Below, one piece after another: positions 1 through 7,218 of a stretch of DNA of 64,000 bases. The DNA lies in the NCBI RefSeq assembly GCF_030818775.1, contig NZ_JAUTAU010000001.1, positions 1,802,001-1,866,000 on the forward strand, given 5' to 3'. This DNA comes from Bacillus sp. SORGH_AS_0510 (GTDB taxonomy: Bacteria; Bacillota; Bacilli; Bacillales; Cytobacillaceae). The notes below the pieces were generated by a model that did no database searches, was not told the DNA's origin, and saw only the letters and a list, made by a program, of their open reading frames with translations. The translations under genes and the position numbers were made by a program. How positions within the stretch are numbered: the first letter of the stretch is position 1; every line of letters starts with the position of its first letter.

Positions 1-426
1 CTGATGAGCGAAATGAAACAGCTTCAACGTGAAAATGAGTCACTTGCAGCTAAACTTGGAAATATTGAAGCGGGTAACCTGGTTTCACTAGCAAAAGAAA
101 TTGATGGAGTAACTGTTTTAGTTGCGAAGGTGCAGGCTGCTGAAATGAATAACCTAAGAAATATGGCGGATGATTTAAGACAGAAACTTGGGTCAGTTGT
201 ATTAGTCTTAGGAAGTGCACACGAAGGAAAAGTGAACCTAATCGCAGCAGTTACAAAGGATTTAATTGAAAAAGGCTACCATGCTGGAAAGTTGATTAAA
301 GAAGTTGCTTCACGCTGCGGTGGCGGTGGCGGTGGCCGTCCAGATATGGCTCAAGCAGGAGGAAAAGATCCAGAAAAGCTAGATTCTGCACTTCAATTCG
401 TAGATGAATGGGTAAAATCGGTTTGA
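1..426 (+). CDS. alaS: Alanyl-tRNA synthetase, C-terminal end (partial)
   Basis: The reading frame is open from the first base of the window, so only the last 141 residues are present. They correspond to the C-terminal DHHA1 domain of AlaRS, with a coiled-coil-like start (about residues 1-20 of this fragment) and the glycine-rich signature [16 protein letters not shown] followed by a short C-terminal helix. The full enzyme charges tRNA-Ala with alanine and edits mischarged Ser or Gly; this part aids tRNA binding and dimerisation. The next genes (ireB, ruvX) are the usual alaS neighbours in Bacillus, which supports the call. The catalytic and editing domains lie outside the window. Confidence 0.96.
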   Translation: MMSEMKQLQRENESLAAKLGNIEAGNLVSLAKEIDGVTVLVAKVQAAEMNNLRNMADDLRQKLGSVVLVLGSAHEGKVNLIAAVTKDLIEKGYHAGKLIKEVASRCGGGGGGRPDMAQAGGKDPEKLDSALQFVDEWVKSV

Positions 427-450
427 TAATAGGACAAATTAGTGTAAAAT
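423..450 (+). promoter_or_regulatory. Candidate sigma-A promoter upstream of ireB
   Basis: TTGATA at 423-428 and TAAAAT at 445-450 are separated by 16 nt, about 50 bases ahead of the ireB start. The match is reasonable but the -35 overlaps the alaS stop codon, and read-through from alaS is equally possible. Confidence 0.4.
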
Positions 451-498
451 GTAGGTAATAATACAATTCTCGTCTATAAGAAATGCGAGGTGCGTGAA

Positions 499-768
499 AT
501 GAGTTCATTTGACAAAACGATGAGATTTAATTTTCCTGAAGAGCCCTTCGAACATGATGTAAATGACGTTCTTTTTCAAGTGTATGAGGCTTTGCAGGAA
601 AAAGGATATAATCCGATCAATCAAATAGTCGGCTACCTATTATCAGGAGATCCAGCTTATATTCCACGACATCGAGATGCTCGTAATATTATCCGCAAGC
701 TTGAACGTGACGAAATAATTGAGGAACTAGTCAAATCCTATCTTAAACAACAACGAGAGGTTAAGTAA
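499..768 (+). CDS. ireB: IreB family regulatory phosphoprotein (YrzL)
   Basis: An 89-residue cytosolic protein with the family N-terminus [11 protein letters not shown] and the core [17 protein letters not shown], which identifies IreB/UPF0297. In Enterococcus the protein is phosphorylated on N-terminal threonines by the PASTA kinase IreK and modulates cephalosporin tolerance; its role in Bacillus is unclear. I chose the ATG at 499 over an in-frame GTG at 490 because GAGGTG at 487-492 is correctly placed as Shine-Dalgarno for 499 and would overlap the GTG. The stop overlaps the ruvX ATG by one base, so the two are translationally coupled. Confidence 0.92.
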   Translation: MSSFDKTMRFNFPEEPFEHDVNDVLFQVYEALQEKGYNPINQIVGYLLSGDPAYIPRHRDARNIIRKLERDEIIEELVKSYLKQQREVK

Positions 769-1184
769 TGCGCGCAATGGGTTTAGACGTGGGCTCTAAG
801 ACAGTCGGTATTGCCATTAGTGATGAACTGGGGTGGACTGCACAGGGTCTAACAACCCTCAAAATCAATGAGGAAAGAGAACAGTTTGGTTTTGAGGAAA
901 TTGGTCAATTAATAAGAGAGTACCAAGTTGATACAGTTGTCATTGGGCTACCCAAGAATATGAATGGGACAATCGGACCACGCGGTGAAGCAAGTAAGCA
1001 ATTTGCTAATGAAATAGAGAGCAGATTTGATGTGCAAACGGTACTATGGGACGAGCGTTTAACAACAATGGCGGCAGAACGTGTATTGCTTGAAGCAGAT
1101 GTAAGTCGAAAAAAACGAAAGAAAGTTATCGATAAGATGGCTGCGGTGATGATTCTCCAAGGTTATCTCGATAGCAAAAACTAA
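768..1184 (+). CDS. ruvX: Pre-16S rRNA nuclease / putative Holliday junction resolvase YqgF/RuvX (YrrK)
   Basis: 138 residues with an RNase H-like fold. The first strand carries the catalytic-site motif [12 protein letters not shown] with Asp near residue 7, followed by [12 protein letters not shown] and the DERLTT motif near residue 98. Family members mature the 5' end of 16S rRNA and have been proposed as Holliday junction resolvases. Length is normal. It starts on the last base of the ireB stop and is followed at short distance by the DUF1292 gene, forming the conserved ireB-ruvX-yrzB unit. Confidence 0.93.
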   Translation: MRAMGLDVGSKTVGIAISDELGWTAQGLTTLKINEEREQFGFEEIGQLIREYQVDTVVIGLPKNMNGTIGPRGEASKQFANEIESRFDVQTVLWDERLTTMAAERVLLEADVSRKKRKKVIDKMAAVMILQGYLDSKN

Positions 1185-1197
1185 TGAGGTGAAAGAA

Positions 1198-1497
1198 ATG
1201 ACACACAATCATGAGCACGAAGAAGATCGTTTTATTACGTTAATAGATGAAAATGGTGACGAACAATTATTCGAAATCCTTTTCACTTTTGATTCTGATG
1301 AGTTTGAAAGATCATATGTTTTCTTCTATCCAGTAGGAGAAAATGAGGATGACGAAGAAGAAGTCGACATCCTAACATATGCGTATATCCCAACTGAAGA
1401 TGGCGGTTTTGGAGAATTAATGGAAATCGAATCAGAAGAAGAATGGGATATGGTTGAAGAAGTGTTTAACACATTCAACGAGGAAGAAGAAGAATAA
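1198..1497 (+). CDS. yrzB: DUF1292 protein YrzB
   Basis: A 99-residue, extremely acidic protein (Asp/Glu-rich, ending in a Glu run) with the DUF1292 core [19 protein letters not shown]. It is found next to ruvX throughout Firmicutes; its function is not established. The ATG at 1198 is preferred over an in-frame GTG at 1189, because GAGGTGA at 1186-1192 is a good Shine-Dalgarno for 1198. A strong terminator follows immediately, so this ends the ireB-ruvX-yrzB unit. Confidence 0.88.
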   Translation: MTHNHEHEEDRFITLIDENGDEQLFEILFTFDSDEFERSYVFFYPVGENEDDEEEVDILTYAYIPTEDGGFGELMEIESEEEWDMVEEVFNTFNEEEEE

Positions 1498-1505
1498 GAT
1501 AGACC

Positions 1506-1546
1506 AAAGAACCAGCCAACAATTATTGGCCGGTTCTTTTTTTAAT
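1506..1546 (+). terminator. Intrinsic terminator after yrzB
   Basis: AAGAACC/GGTTCTT plus GCCAA/TTGGC form a long hairpin with one mismatch and a short AT loop, directly followed by seven or more T residues. Confidence 0.9.
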
Positions 1547-1574
1547 TTTTCTCCAGATAATTCTGACAAATTTA

Positions 1575-1604
1575 TTGATAAATTGACATTTTTCTTACTA
1601 TATG
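1575..1604 (+). promoter_or_regulatory. Candidate sigma-A promoter for mltG
   Basis: TTGATA at 1575-1580 and TATATG at 1599-1604 are 18 nt apart, just after the yrzB terminator and 28 bases before mltG. An overlapping TTGACA at 1583 is an alternative -35 but lacks a good -10. Confidence 0.4.
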
Positions 1605-1632
1605 CTGAAATTATTACGAAAGGGGGAAAAGA

Positions 1633-2769
1633 ATGACAACCGATGAAAAAGACCCGAAGAAAAATTTAATACGGGATAAAATGCTCGAACACCATCAGGA
1701 AGCCAAAGTTGTGAGAAAGATTGTCTCGATTATTTCAATTTTAGTGCTATTATTAATTGTTATAATTGGCGGTGGAGGATATCTATACATACAGTCAGCA
1801 TTAAAACCCGTTGACCCAGATAGTAAGAAACAAAAGACAGTTGAAATTCCAATTGGTTCGTCCGTCACTGGAATTGGAGAAAAGCTAGAATCAAAAGGAA
1901 TCATTAAAAATGCAAAGGTTTTTAAGTATTATGTAAAACTTAAAAATGAAGGCGGCTTTATGGCAGGAGAGTACCAGCTTAGTCCCTCCATGGATGTAGC
2001 TGAAATTGTCAGCCGTTTAAAGACCGGTAAGGTTCTCGCTGAAGCAAGCTTTAAAATCACTGTTCCAGAAGGGAAGCAGCTAACCGAAATTGCAGCCATT
2101 ATGGCGAAGGCAACCAATCAAAAGGAAGACGATATTCTTACAAAACTAAATGATAAAGAATTTATCAAAATGTTAATGGAGAAATACCCTGATTTATTAA
2201 CAAATGAGATTCTGGATACGAAAATAAAGTATCCGCTTGAAGGATATTTATTTCCTGCTACGTATCCTTTCTATAAACCAAACCCTTCTGTAGAAGAAAT
2301 GGTTACAGCAATGTTGGATAAAACTAGAACGATTCTCTCTTCCTATTCAGACCAGAGTGAGGAAAAGAAGTTATCGGTTCACAAACTGCTAACCATGGCC
2401 TCTTTAATCGAAGAGGAAGCTACTGAAAAGGCAGATAGAAAAAAAATATCTAGCGTATTTTATAACCGAATTGATAAGGGTATGAAATTACAAACGGATC
2501 CAACAGTTTTATATGCACAAGGGAAACACAAAGAGAGAGTCGTTTATCAGGATTTAGAGGTGAATTCTCCTTATAATACGTACAAGCATACAGGACTCCC
2601 GCCTGGTCCGATAGCAAGTGCAGGAAAAATGTCCATTGAAGCGGCACTGGAGCCGGAAAAAACAGACTTTTATTATTTCTTAGCTGCCGAGGATGGAACC
2701 ATATATTATTCAAAATCATTAGAAGAACATAATCAATTAAAGGCGAAGTATATTTCCAATAAAAAATAA
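1633..2769 (+). CDS. mltG: Endolytic murein transglycosylase MltG (YrrL)
   Basis: 378 residues: a charged cytosolic N-terminus, one membrane segment at about residues 29-52 with a GGGG run, a LysM-like region (VEIPIGSSVTGIG onward) and the YceG lytic transglycosylase domain. The catalytic glutamate lies in ASLIEEEA near residue 260, and TDPTVLYAQG and YNTYKHTGLPPGPI are family motifs. MltG cuts nascent glycan strands at the outer face of the membrane and influences glycan length. Start ATG 1633 follows GGGGGAAAAGA. It stands alone between two hairpins, ahead of the trmR operon as in B. subtilis. Confidence 0.95.
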   Translation: MTTDEKDPKKNLIRDKMLEHHQEAKVVRKIVSIISILVLLLIVIIGGGGYLYIQSALKPVDPDSKKQKTVEIPIGSSVTGIGEKLESKGIIKNAKVFKYYVKLKNEGGFMAGEYQLSPSMDVAEIVSRLKTGKVLAEASFKITVPEGKQLTEIAAIMAKATNQKEDDILTKLNDKEFIKMLMEKYPDLLTNEILDTKIKYPLEGYLFPATYPFYKPNPSVEEMVTAMLDKTRTILSSYSDQSEEKKLSVHKLLTMASLIEEEATEKADRKKISSVFYNRIDKGMKLQTDPTVLYAQGKHKERVVYQDLEVNSPYNTYKHTGLPPGPIASAGKMSIEAALEPEKTDFYYFLAAEDGTIYYSKSLEEHNQLKAKYISNKK

Positions 2770-2770
2770 T

Positions 2771-2826
2771 GAACTATTTTTGGGGGAAGCATTAGCATTC
2801 CCCCTGCATTTGTGATAAAATAGTTC
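2771..2826. repeat. Nested inverted repeat behind mltG
   Basis: GGGGGAA (2782-2788) pairs with TTCCCCC (2798-2804) around a 9-nt loop. Outside it GAACTATTTT (2771-2780) is the exact reverse complement of AAAATAGTTC (2817-2826). The inner hairpin may terminate mltG transcription, although it is followed by TGCATTTG rather than a clean T tract. The right outer arm falls between the -35 and -10 of the candidate small-RNA promoter. Confidence 0.6.
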
Positions 2827-2838
2827 AAGTGTTTTAAT
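2810..2838 (+). promoter_or_regulatory. Candidate sigma-A promoter for the structured RNA
   Basis: TTGTGA at 2810-2815 and TTTAAT at 2833-2838 are separated by 17 nt. The predicted start near 2845 coincides with the 5' edge of the RNA helix at 2848. Confidence 0.45.
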
Positions 2839-2844
2839 ACGTAA

Positions 2845-2950
2845 TCTATAGCGTAACTCACAGTAAGGTAATTGTGGCATCATTGCCTTAAAGACGTCCT
2901 AGGTCGAATGTACCAGTTTTAGACGTATGTCCTGTGAACGCTATTTTTTC
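2845..2950 (+). ncRNA. Putative structured small RNA or trmR leader (unassigned)
   Basis: About 100 nt fold convincingly by eye. ATAGCGT (2848-2854) pairs with ACGCTAT (2938-2944) and CACAG (2859-2863) with CTGTG (2932-2936), closing a domain. Inside, AAGGTAAT (2865-2872) pairs with ATTGCCTT (2882-2889) around a 9-nt loop. A third, weaker arm spans 2893-2931 (GACGT/ATGTC ends). The closing helix runs straight into TTTTTT (2944-2949), so the whole element looks like a compact RNA with its own terminator. It has a plausible promoter and lies 76 bases before trmR. I do not recognise the family. It could be an independent sRNA or a cis leader of the trmR operon. Confidence 0.5.
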
Positions 2951-3025
2951 ATGTCTAAAGAGCATTAAATATAGATAAACTAAAAGTATTTTTTACAGAC
3001 TGCTTTTTAAGAGAGGTGACGCAGC

Positions 3026-3676
3026 TTGTTAGATGAGAAGCTGCATTCATATATTGAAGGTCTTATACCAGAGCGTAACCCGTTGTTAGCTGAAATGGAA
3101 TCCTTTGCTCGTGAACATAATGTTCCCATCATGGAGCTTGAGGGAATTGAAACCATGCTACAATTACTTCGAATTCAAGGCACAAAAAAAATTCTTGAGG
3201 TAGGGACAGCAATTGGATATTCAGCCATGAGAATGGCAGAAGCACTTCCTGAAGCTCATATTGTGACGATTGAGCGAGATGATGAAAGAGCTCAATTAGC
3301 AGTCGAATTTATAAAGCGTTCATCCTTCGGAAGTCGGATTACCTTAATAAAAGGCGATGCTTTGGAGGTTGAAGAACAGATTAGTGGACATGCTTCATTT
3401 GATGCGATTTTTATCGATGCAGCAAAAGGGCAATACAAAAGGTTTTTTGAAATGTATTCAAACTATCTTAATCCTGATGGAATGATTATTACAGATAATG
3501 TCTTGTTTAAGGGATTGGTAGCTGAGACAGCAATTGAGTCAAAAAGGATCAGAAATCTTGTGAAAAAGATTGACGATTTTAACAACTGGTTAATGAACCA
3601 TCCAGATTATGTTTCCGTTATTCTTCCTGTGGGAGACGGGGTTGCCATTAGCAAAAGAAGAGGTGATAGCAAATGA
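3026..3676 (+). CDS. trmR: tRNA 5-hydroxyuridine methyltransferase TrmR (YrrM)
   Basis: 216 residues of the class I O-methyltransferase family. The SAM-binding motif is ILEVGTAIGYSAM near residues 53-65, followed by IVTIERDDERA and the metal/substrate motif FIDAAKGQY. TrmR methylates 5-hydroxyuridine at wobble position 34 to 5-methoxyuridine. The start is the TTG at 3026, with GAGAGGTGA at 3011-3019 as Shine-Dalgarno. Its stop overlaps the trhP1 ATG (ATGA), so the modification enzyme is coupled to the hydroxylation genes that make its substrate. Confidence 0.93.
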   Translation: MLDEKLHSYIEGLIPERNPLLAEMESFAREHNVPIMELEGIETMLQLLRIQGTKKILEVGTAIGYSAMRMAEALPEAHIVTIERDDERAQLAVEFIKRSSFGSRITLIKGDALEVEEQISGHASFDAIFIDAAKGQYKRFFEMYSNYLNPDGMIITDNVLFKGLVAETAIESKRIRNLVKKIDDFNNWLMNHPDYVSVILPVGDGVAISKRRGDSK

Positions 3677-4602
3677 AAAAACCAGAATTGCTTGTAACAC
3701 CATTGACTGTTAACGATATATTGCCCTTAGCAGAAGCGGGTGCAGATGCGTTTGTAGTAGGTGAACAACGATATGGATTAAGACTTGCTGGAGAATTTAA
3801 TCGGGAAGATGTTAAAAAGGCAATTGAACTTGCTCACAGCAAAGGTAAAAAAGTATATGTAGCCATGAACTCGATTCTTCACAATGAAAAAATTGATGAA
3901 TTGAGTGAGTATATAAAATTTGTTGCAGACGCCAATGCGGATGCGATTATTTTTGGTGACCCTGCTGTCTTAATGACAGTAAAAGAAGTAGCTCCGGATA
4001 TGAAGCTTCATTGGGGAACGGAAACTACTGGTACGAACTGGTATACCTGCAATTATTGGGGAAGAAAAGGGGCAAAACGGGCGATCCTAGCACGTGAGAT
4101 TAACATGGATGCCATTGTTGAAACAAAAGAAAATGCAGAGGTCGAAATTGAAGTGCAGGTTCATGGAATGAGCTGTATGTTCCAGTCCAAGCGTTCCCTT
4201 CTCGGTAATTACTATGAATACCAAGGAAAAGTCATGGAAATTGAAAACCGCAAGATGGAAAAAAATATGTTCTTGCATGATAAAGAACGTGGAAACAAAT
4301 ATCCAATCTTCGAAGATGAGAATGGGACTCATATTATGAGCCCAAATGATATTTGTATCATTGATGAGCTTCAAGAGATGATTGAAGCCGGTGTAGATTC
4401 TTTTAAAATCGACGGCATCTTAAAAAGCCCGGAATATATTCATGCAGTTACAAAAGCATATCGTGAGGCAATTGATTTACTCGTAGAAGATGCTGATGCA
4501 TATGAGGATAAAAAAGACGAGTTATTAGCTGCGATCGAAGAAATCCAACCAGCTAACCGTCCATTGGACACAGGATTCTATTTTAAAGAGACAGTTTATT
4601 AA
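3673..4602 (+). CDS. trhP1: tRNA hydroxylation protein TrhP1, peptidase U32 family (YrrN)
   Basis: 309 residues of the U32 family (TIM-barrel-like N-terminus starting KKPELLVTPLTVNDI). Despite the family name these proteins act in prephenate-dependent 5-hydroxyuridine formation at tRNA position 34. It is shorter than its neighbour TrhP2. The region matching the family cysteine cluster reads HGMSCMFQSKRSLLGNY and keeps only one cysteine, so it probably acts together with the cysteine-complete paralogue. It overlaps trmR by four bases and is followed 15 bases later by trhP2. Confidence 0.9.
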   Translation: MKKPELLVTPLTVNDILPLAEAGADAFVVGEQRYGLRLAGEFNREDVKKAIELAHSKGKKVYVAMNSILHNEKIDELSEYIKFVADANADAIIFGDPAVLMTVKEVAPDMKLHWGTETTGTNWYTCNYWGRKGAKRAILAREINMDAIVETKENAEVEIEVQVHGMSCMFQSKRSLLGNYYEYQGKVMEIENRKMEKNMFLHDKERGNKYPIFEDENGTHIMSPNDICIIDELQEMIEAGVDSFKIDGILKSPEYIHAVTKAYREAIDLLVEDADAYEDKKDELLAAIEEIQPANRPLDTGFYFKETVY

Positions 4603-4617
4603 GGGAGGAGTTCCGCT

Positions 4618-5889
4618 GTGAATACAGTTAAAGATAAGATTTCTGAAATTATCGATGGAAAACGTGTCATTGTGAAGAAGCCAGAACTCCTAGCTCCTGC
4701 CGGAAATCTTGAAAAATTAAAGATTGCCGTACAATATGGTGCCGATGCGGTATTTATCGGAGGTCAAGAGTATGGTCTTCGTTCTAACGCTGATAACTTT
4801 ACCTTTGAAGAAATGAAGGAAGGCGTTGAGTTCGCTAAGCGTTTTGGTGCTAAAATTTATGTTACAACTAACATTTTTGCACATAACGAAAATATTGATG
4901 GTTTAGAGGAATATATTCTAAGCTTAAAAGAGACAGGAATTGCAGGGATAATTGTTGCAGACCCGCTTATTATTGAAACGTGTCAGCGTCTTGCTCCTGA
5001 AATTGAGATTCATATAAGCACACAGCAGTCACTTTCAAACTGGAAAGCTGCACAGTTTTGGAAAGAGGCTGGAGCAGAACGTGTGGTTTTAGCGCGTGAG
5101 GTAGGCGCTGAGGAAATTAGAGAAATGAAGGAAAAGGTCGATGTTGAAATTGAAACCTTTATCCATGGTGCTATGTGTATTGCTTATTCCGGTCGTTGTA
5201 CCTTAAGTAATCATATGACTGCTAGAGATTCAAATCGTGGTGGTTGCTGTCAATCATGTCGCTGGGATTATGACCTTTATCAGTTAGAGGGAAGTAATCA
5301 GGAAGCACCTCTTTTTGAGGAAGGCGATGCTCCATTTGCCATGAGCCCGAAGGATTTAAACTTAATTCAAGCGATTCCACAAATGATCGAGCTAGGTATT
5401 GATAGCTTGAAAATTGAAGGCCGTATGAAATCTATTCACTACATTGCAACAGTAGTTAGTGTTTATCGAAAAGTGATTGATGCTTACTGTGCGGACCCTG
5501 AGAACTTTGTTATTAAGAGAGAATGGCTTGAGGAACTGGACAAATGTGCGAACCGTGAAACAGCACCTGCGTTTTTTGAAGGTGTTCCAGGGTATAAAGA
5601 GCAAATGTTTGGTAATCATAGCAAGAAGACAAAGTTTGATTTTGTGGGTCTAGTGTTAGATTATAATGCAGATACACAAATCGTTACATTGCAACAAAGA
5701 AATCACTTTAAACCAGGGGATGAAGTAGAGTTCTTCGGACCCGAAATTCAAAATTTTACTCATGTTATTGAAAAAATTTGGGATGAAAAAGGGAATGAAT
5801 TGGATGCTGCTAGACATCCGCTTCAAATTGTACAATTTAAATTGGACAAACCGGTATACCCTAACAACATGATGCGAAAGGAGAACTAG
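4618..5889 (+). CDS. trhP2: tRNA hydroxylation protein TrhP2, peptidase U32 family (YrrO)
   Basis: 423 residues, GTG start at 4618 behind GGGAGGAG. The U32 core starts [15 protein letters not shown] near residue 21. The cysteine cluster is intact ([12 protein letters not shown] followed by GGCCQSCRW), and the C-terminal domain from about residue 340 has a beta-barrel character. Family knowledge: TrhP-type proteins carry an iron-sulfur cluster and convert U34 to ho5U, which TrmR then methylates. The gene is followed by udk after one base. Confidence 0.92.
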   Translation: MNTVKDKISEIIDGKRVIVKKPELLAPAGNLEKLKIAVQYGADAVFIGGQEYGLRSNADNFTFEEMKEGVEFAKRFGAKIYVTTNIFAHNENIDGLEEYILSLKETGIAGIIVADPLIIETCQRLAPEIEIHISTQQSLSNWKAAQFWKEAGAERVVLAREVGAEEIREMKEKVDVEIETFIHGAMCIAYSGRCTLSNHMTARDSNRGGCCQSCRWDYDLYQLEGSNQEAPLFEEGDAPFAMSPKDLNLIQAIPQMIELGIDSLKIEGRMKSIHYIATVVSVYRKVIDAYCADPENFVIKREWLEELDKCANRETAPAFFEGVPGYKEQMFGNHSKKTKFDFVGLVLDYNADTQIVTLQQRNHFKPGDEVEFFGPEIQNFTHVIEKIWDEKGNELDAARHPLQIVQFKLDKPVYPNNMMRKEN

Positions 5890-5890
5890 C

Positions 5891-6526
5891 ATGATGCGCA
5901 AGCCAGTTGTTATTGGTGTAACCGGCGGCTCCGGCTCCGGAAAGACCAGTGTAACAAAAGCCATTTATGAAAGTTTAAAAGATCATTCCATTTTAGTACT
6001 TGAACAGGATTATTATTATAAGGATCAGAGTGACCTGCCATTTGAAGAGCGATTAAAGACAAATTATGATCACCCTCTTGCTTTTGACAATGATTTACTC
6101 ATTGAACATATTGAAAAACTTTTAAGATATGAACCGATTGAAAAGCCTGTTTATGATTATGCAATCCATACCCGTTCAGAGAAAGTCATTCCTGTTGAGC
6201 CTAAAGATGTAATTATTCTCGAAGGAATCCTTGTCCTTGAGGACGAGCGTCTACGCGATTTAATGGATATTAAATTATACGTGGACACAGATGCTGATTT
6301 ACGGATTATCCGTCGTATGACACGTGATATAAGTGAGCGTGGACGTACTTTTGATTCTGTTGTAAATCAGTACCTAAATGTGGTTCGACCTATGCATAAC
6401 CAGTTTATTGAGCCAACTAAACGTTATGCGGATGTAATCATACCAGAAGGCGGCCAAAACTATGTTGCCATCGATATAATGGTAACAAAAATTCAAACAA
6501 TTCTTGAACAAAAGACGATTTTATGA
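5891..6526 (+). CDS. udk: Uridine kinase
   Basis: 211 residues, the normal length for the enzyme. The P-loop GGSGSGKTS is at about residues 11-19, followed by the family motifs [19 protein letters not shown] and [12 protein letters not shown]. It phosphorylates uridine and cytidine to UMP and CMP in pyrimidine salvage. It starts one base after the trhP2 stop, so it is the last gene of the trmR-trhP1-trhP2-udk operon, as in B. subtilis. Confidence 0.96.
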   Translation: MMRKPVVIGVTGGSGSGKTSVTKAIYESLKDHSILVLEQDYYYKDQSDLPFEERLKTNYDHPLAFDNDLLIEHIEKLLRYEPIEKPVYDYAIHTRSEKVIPVEPKDVIILEGILVLEDERLRDLMDIKLYVDTDADLRIIRRMTRDISERGRTFDSVVNQYLNVVRPMHNQFIEPTKRYADVIIPEGGQNYVAIDIMVTKIQTILEQKTIL

Positions 6527-6577
6527 AACAATAGCAAAAGAACTATCTAAAAATCCGTTTGGATAAATATCTTTAAT

Positions 6578-6631
6578 GCGCGCCCTTTTCAATAAGGACG
6601 CGCTACTATGTATTATGCGAGTGGCATAATA
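6578..6631. repeat. Two consecutive inverted repeats between udk and greA
   Basis: GCGCGCCCTT (6578-6587) pairs with AAGGACGCGC (6594-6603) with one mismatch. Immediately after it TATTATGC (6611-6618) pairs perfectly with GCATAATA (6624-6631). Neither is followed by a T tract, so they are not classic terminators; they could be RNA-stabilising structures or a protein site. Confidence 0.55.
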
Positions 6632-6693
6632 TCTACATACATTACATACACAATTCTAATGGGGGATTGTGAAGACTAGAAGGAGTGAGGGTT

Positions 6694-7170
6694 TTGGCTA
6701 CAGAAAAAGTATTTCCAATGACACAAGCAGGTAAAGATAAGCTTGTACAAGAAGTTGAGTATTTAAAATCAGTTAAACGTAAAGAAGTTGTAGAAAGAAT
6801 TAAAATCGCAAGAAGCTTTGGTGATCTATCTGAAAACTCTGAGTATGATTCTGCGAAAGAAGAGCAGGCATTTGTTGAAGGTAGAATTACAACTTTAGAA
6901 AATATGATTCGCAACGCTAAAATTATCGCAGAAGGTGAAATGGCAAGCGATTCAGTGACATTAGGAAGCTCTGTTACTTTTGTCGAACTACCTGATGGTG
7001 AAGAAGAAACTTATACAATCGTCGGAAGCGCTGAGGCAGACCCGTTTGAAGGAAAGATTTCTAACGATTCTCCGATTGCAAAAAGCTTGATTGGTAAGAA
7101 GGTTGGCGACCAAGTGTCTGTTCAAACTCCTGGCGGCGAAATGAATGTTCGCATTGTATCAATTAAATAA
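6694..7170 (+). CDS. greA: Transcription elongation factor GreA
   Basis: 158 residues with an N-terminal antiparallel coiled coil (about residues 10-75, ending [17 protein letters not shown], which holds the acidic tip residues) and a C-terminal FKBP-like domain. GreA enters the RNA polymerase secondary channel and stimulates cleavage of backtracked RNA. I start it at TTG 6694, giving the usual N-terminus (M)ATEKVFPMT, with AAGGAG at 6680-6685 eight bases upstream; an in-frame GTG at 6685 overlaps that site. A terminator follows. Confidence 0.95.
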   Translation: MATEKVFPMTQAGKDKLVQEVEYLKSVKRKEVVERIKIARSFGDLSENSEYDSAKEEQAFVEGRITTLENMIRNAKIIAEGEMASDSVTLGSSVTFVELPDGEEETYTIVGSAEADPFEGKISNDSPIAKSLIGKKVGDQVSVQTPGGEMNVRIVSIK

Positions 7171-7187
7171 TGTTTGAAATGTCTAAA

Positions 7188-7218
7188 CCTCGTCAAAACT
7201 TTTGACGAGGTGTTTTTT
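7188..7218 (+). terminator. greA terminator whose 3' arm holds the pbpI ribosome binding site
   Basis: CCTCGTCAAA (7188-7197) pairs with TTTGACGAGG (7201-7210) as a perfect 10-bp stem with a 3-nt loop, followed by TGTTTTTT. GAGGTG at 7207-7212 is also the only Shine-Dalgarno candidate for pbpI (ATG 7219). Confidence 0.88.

Noticed and set aside
1454..1636. Plus-strand ORF of 60 codons across the yrzB terminator
   Set aside because: It reads through the end of yrzB in another frame and through the terminator hairpin; no ribosome site.
6673..7170. greA start at GTG 6685
   Set aside because: This start overlaps the AAGGAG ribosome site and adds residues absent from the family; TTG 6694 fits both spacing and known N-terminus.
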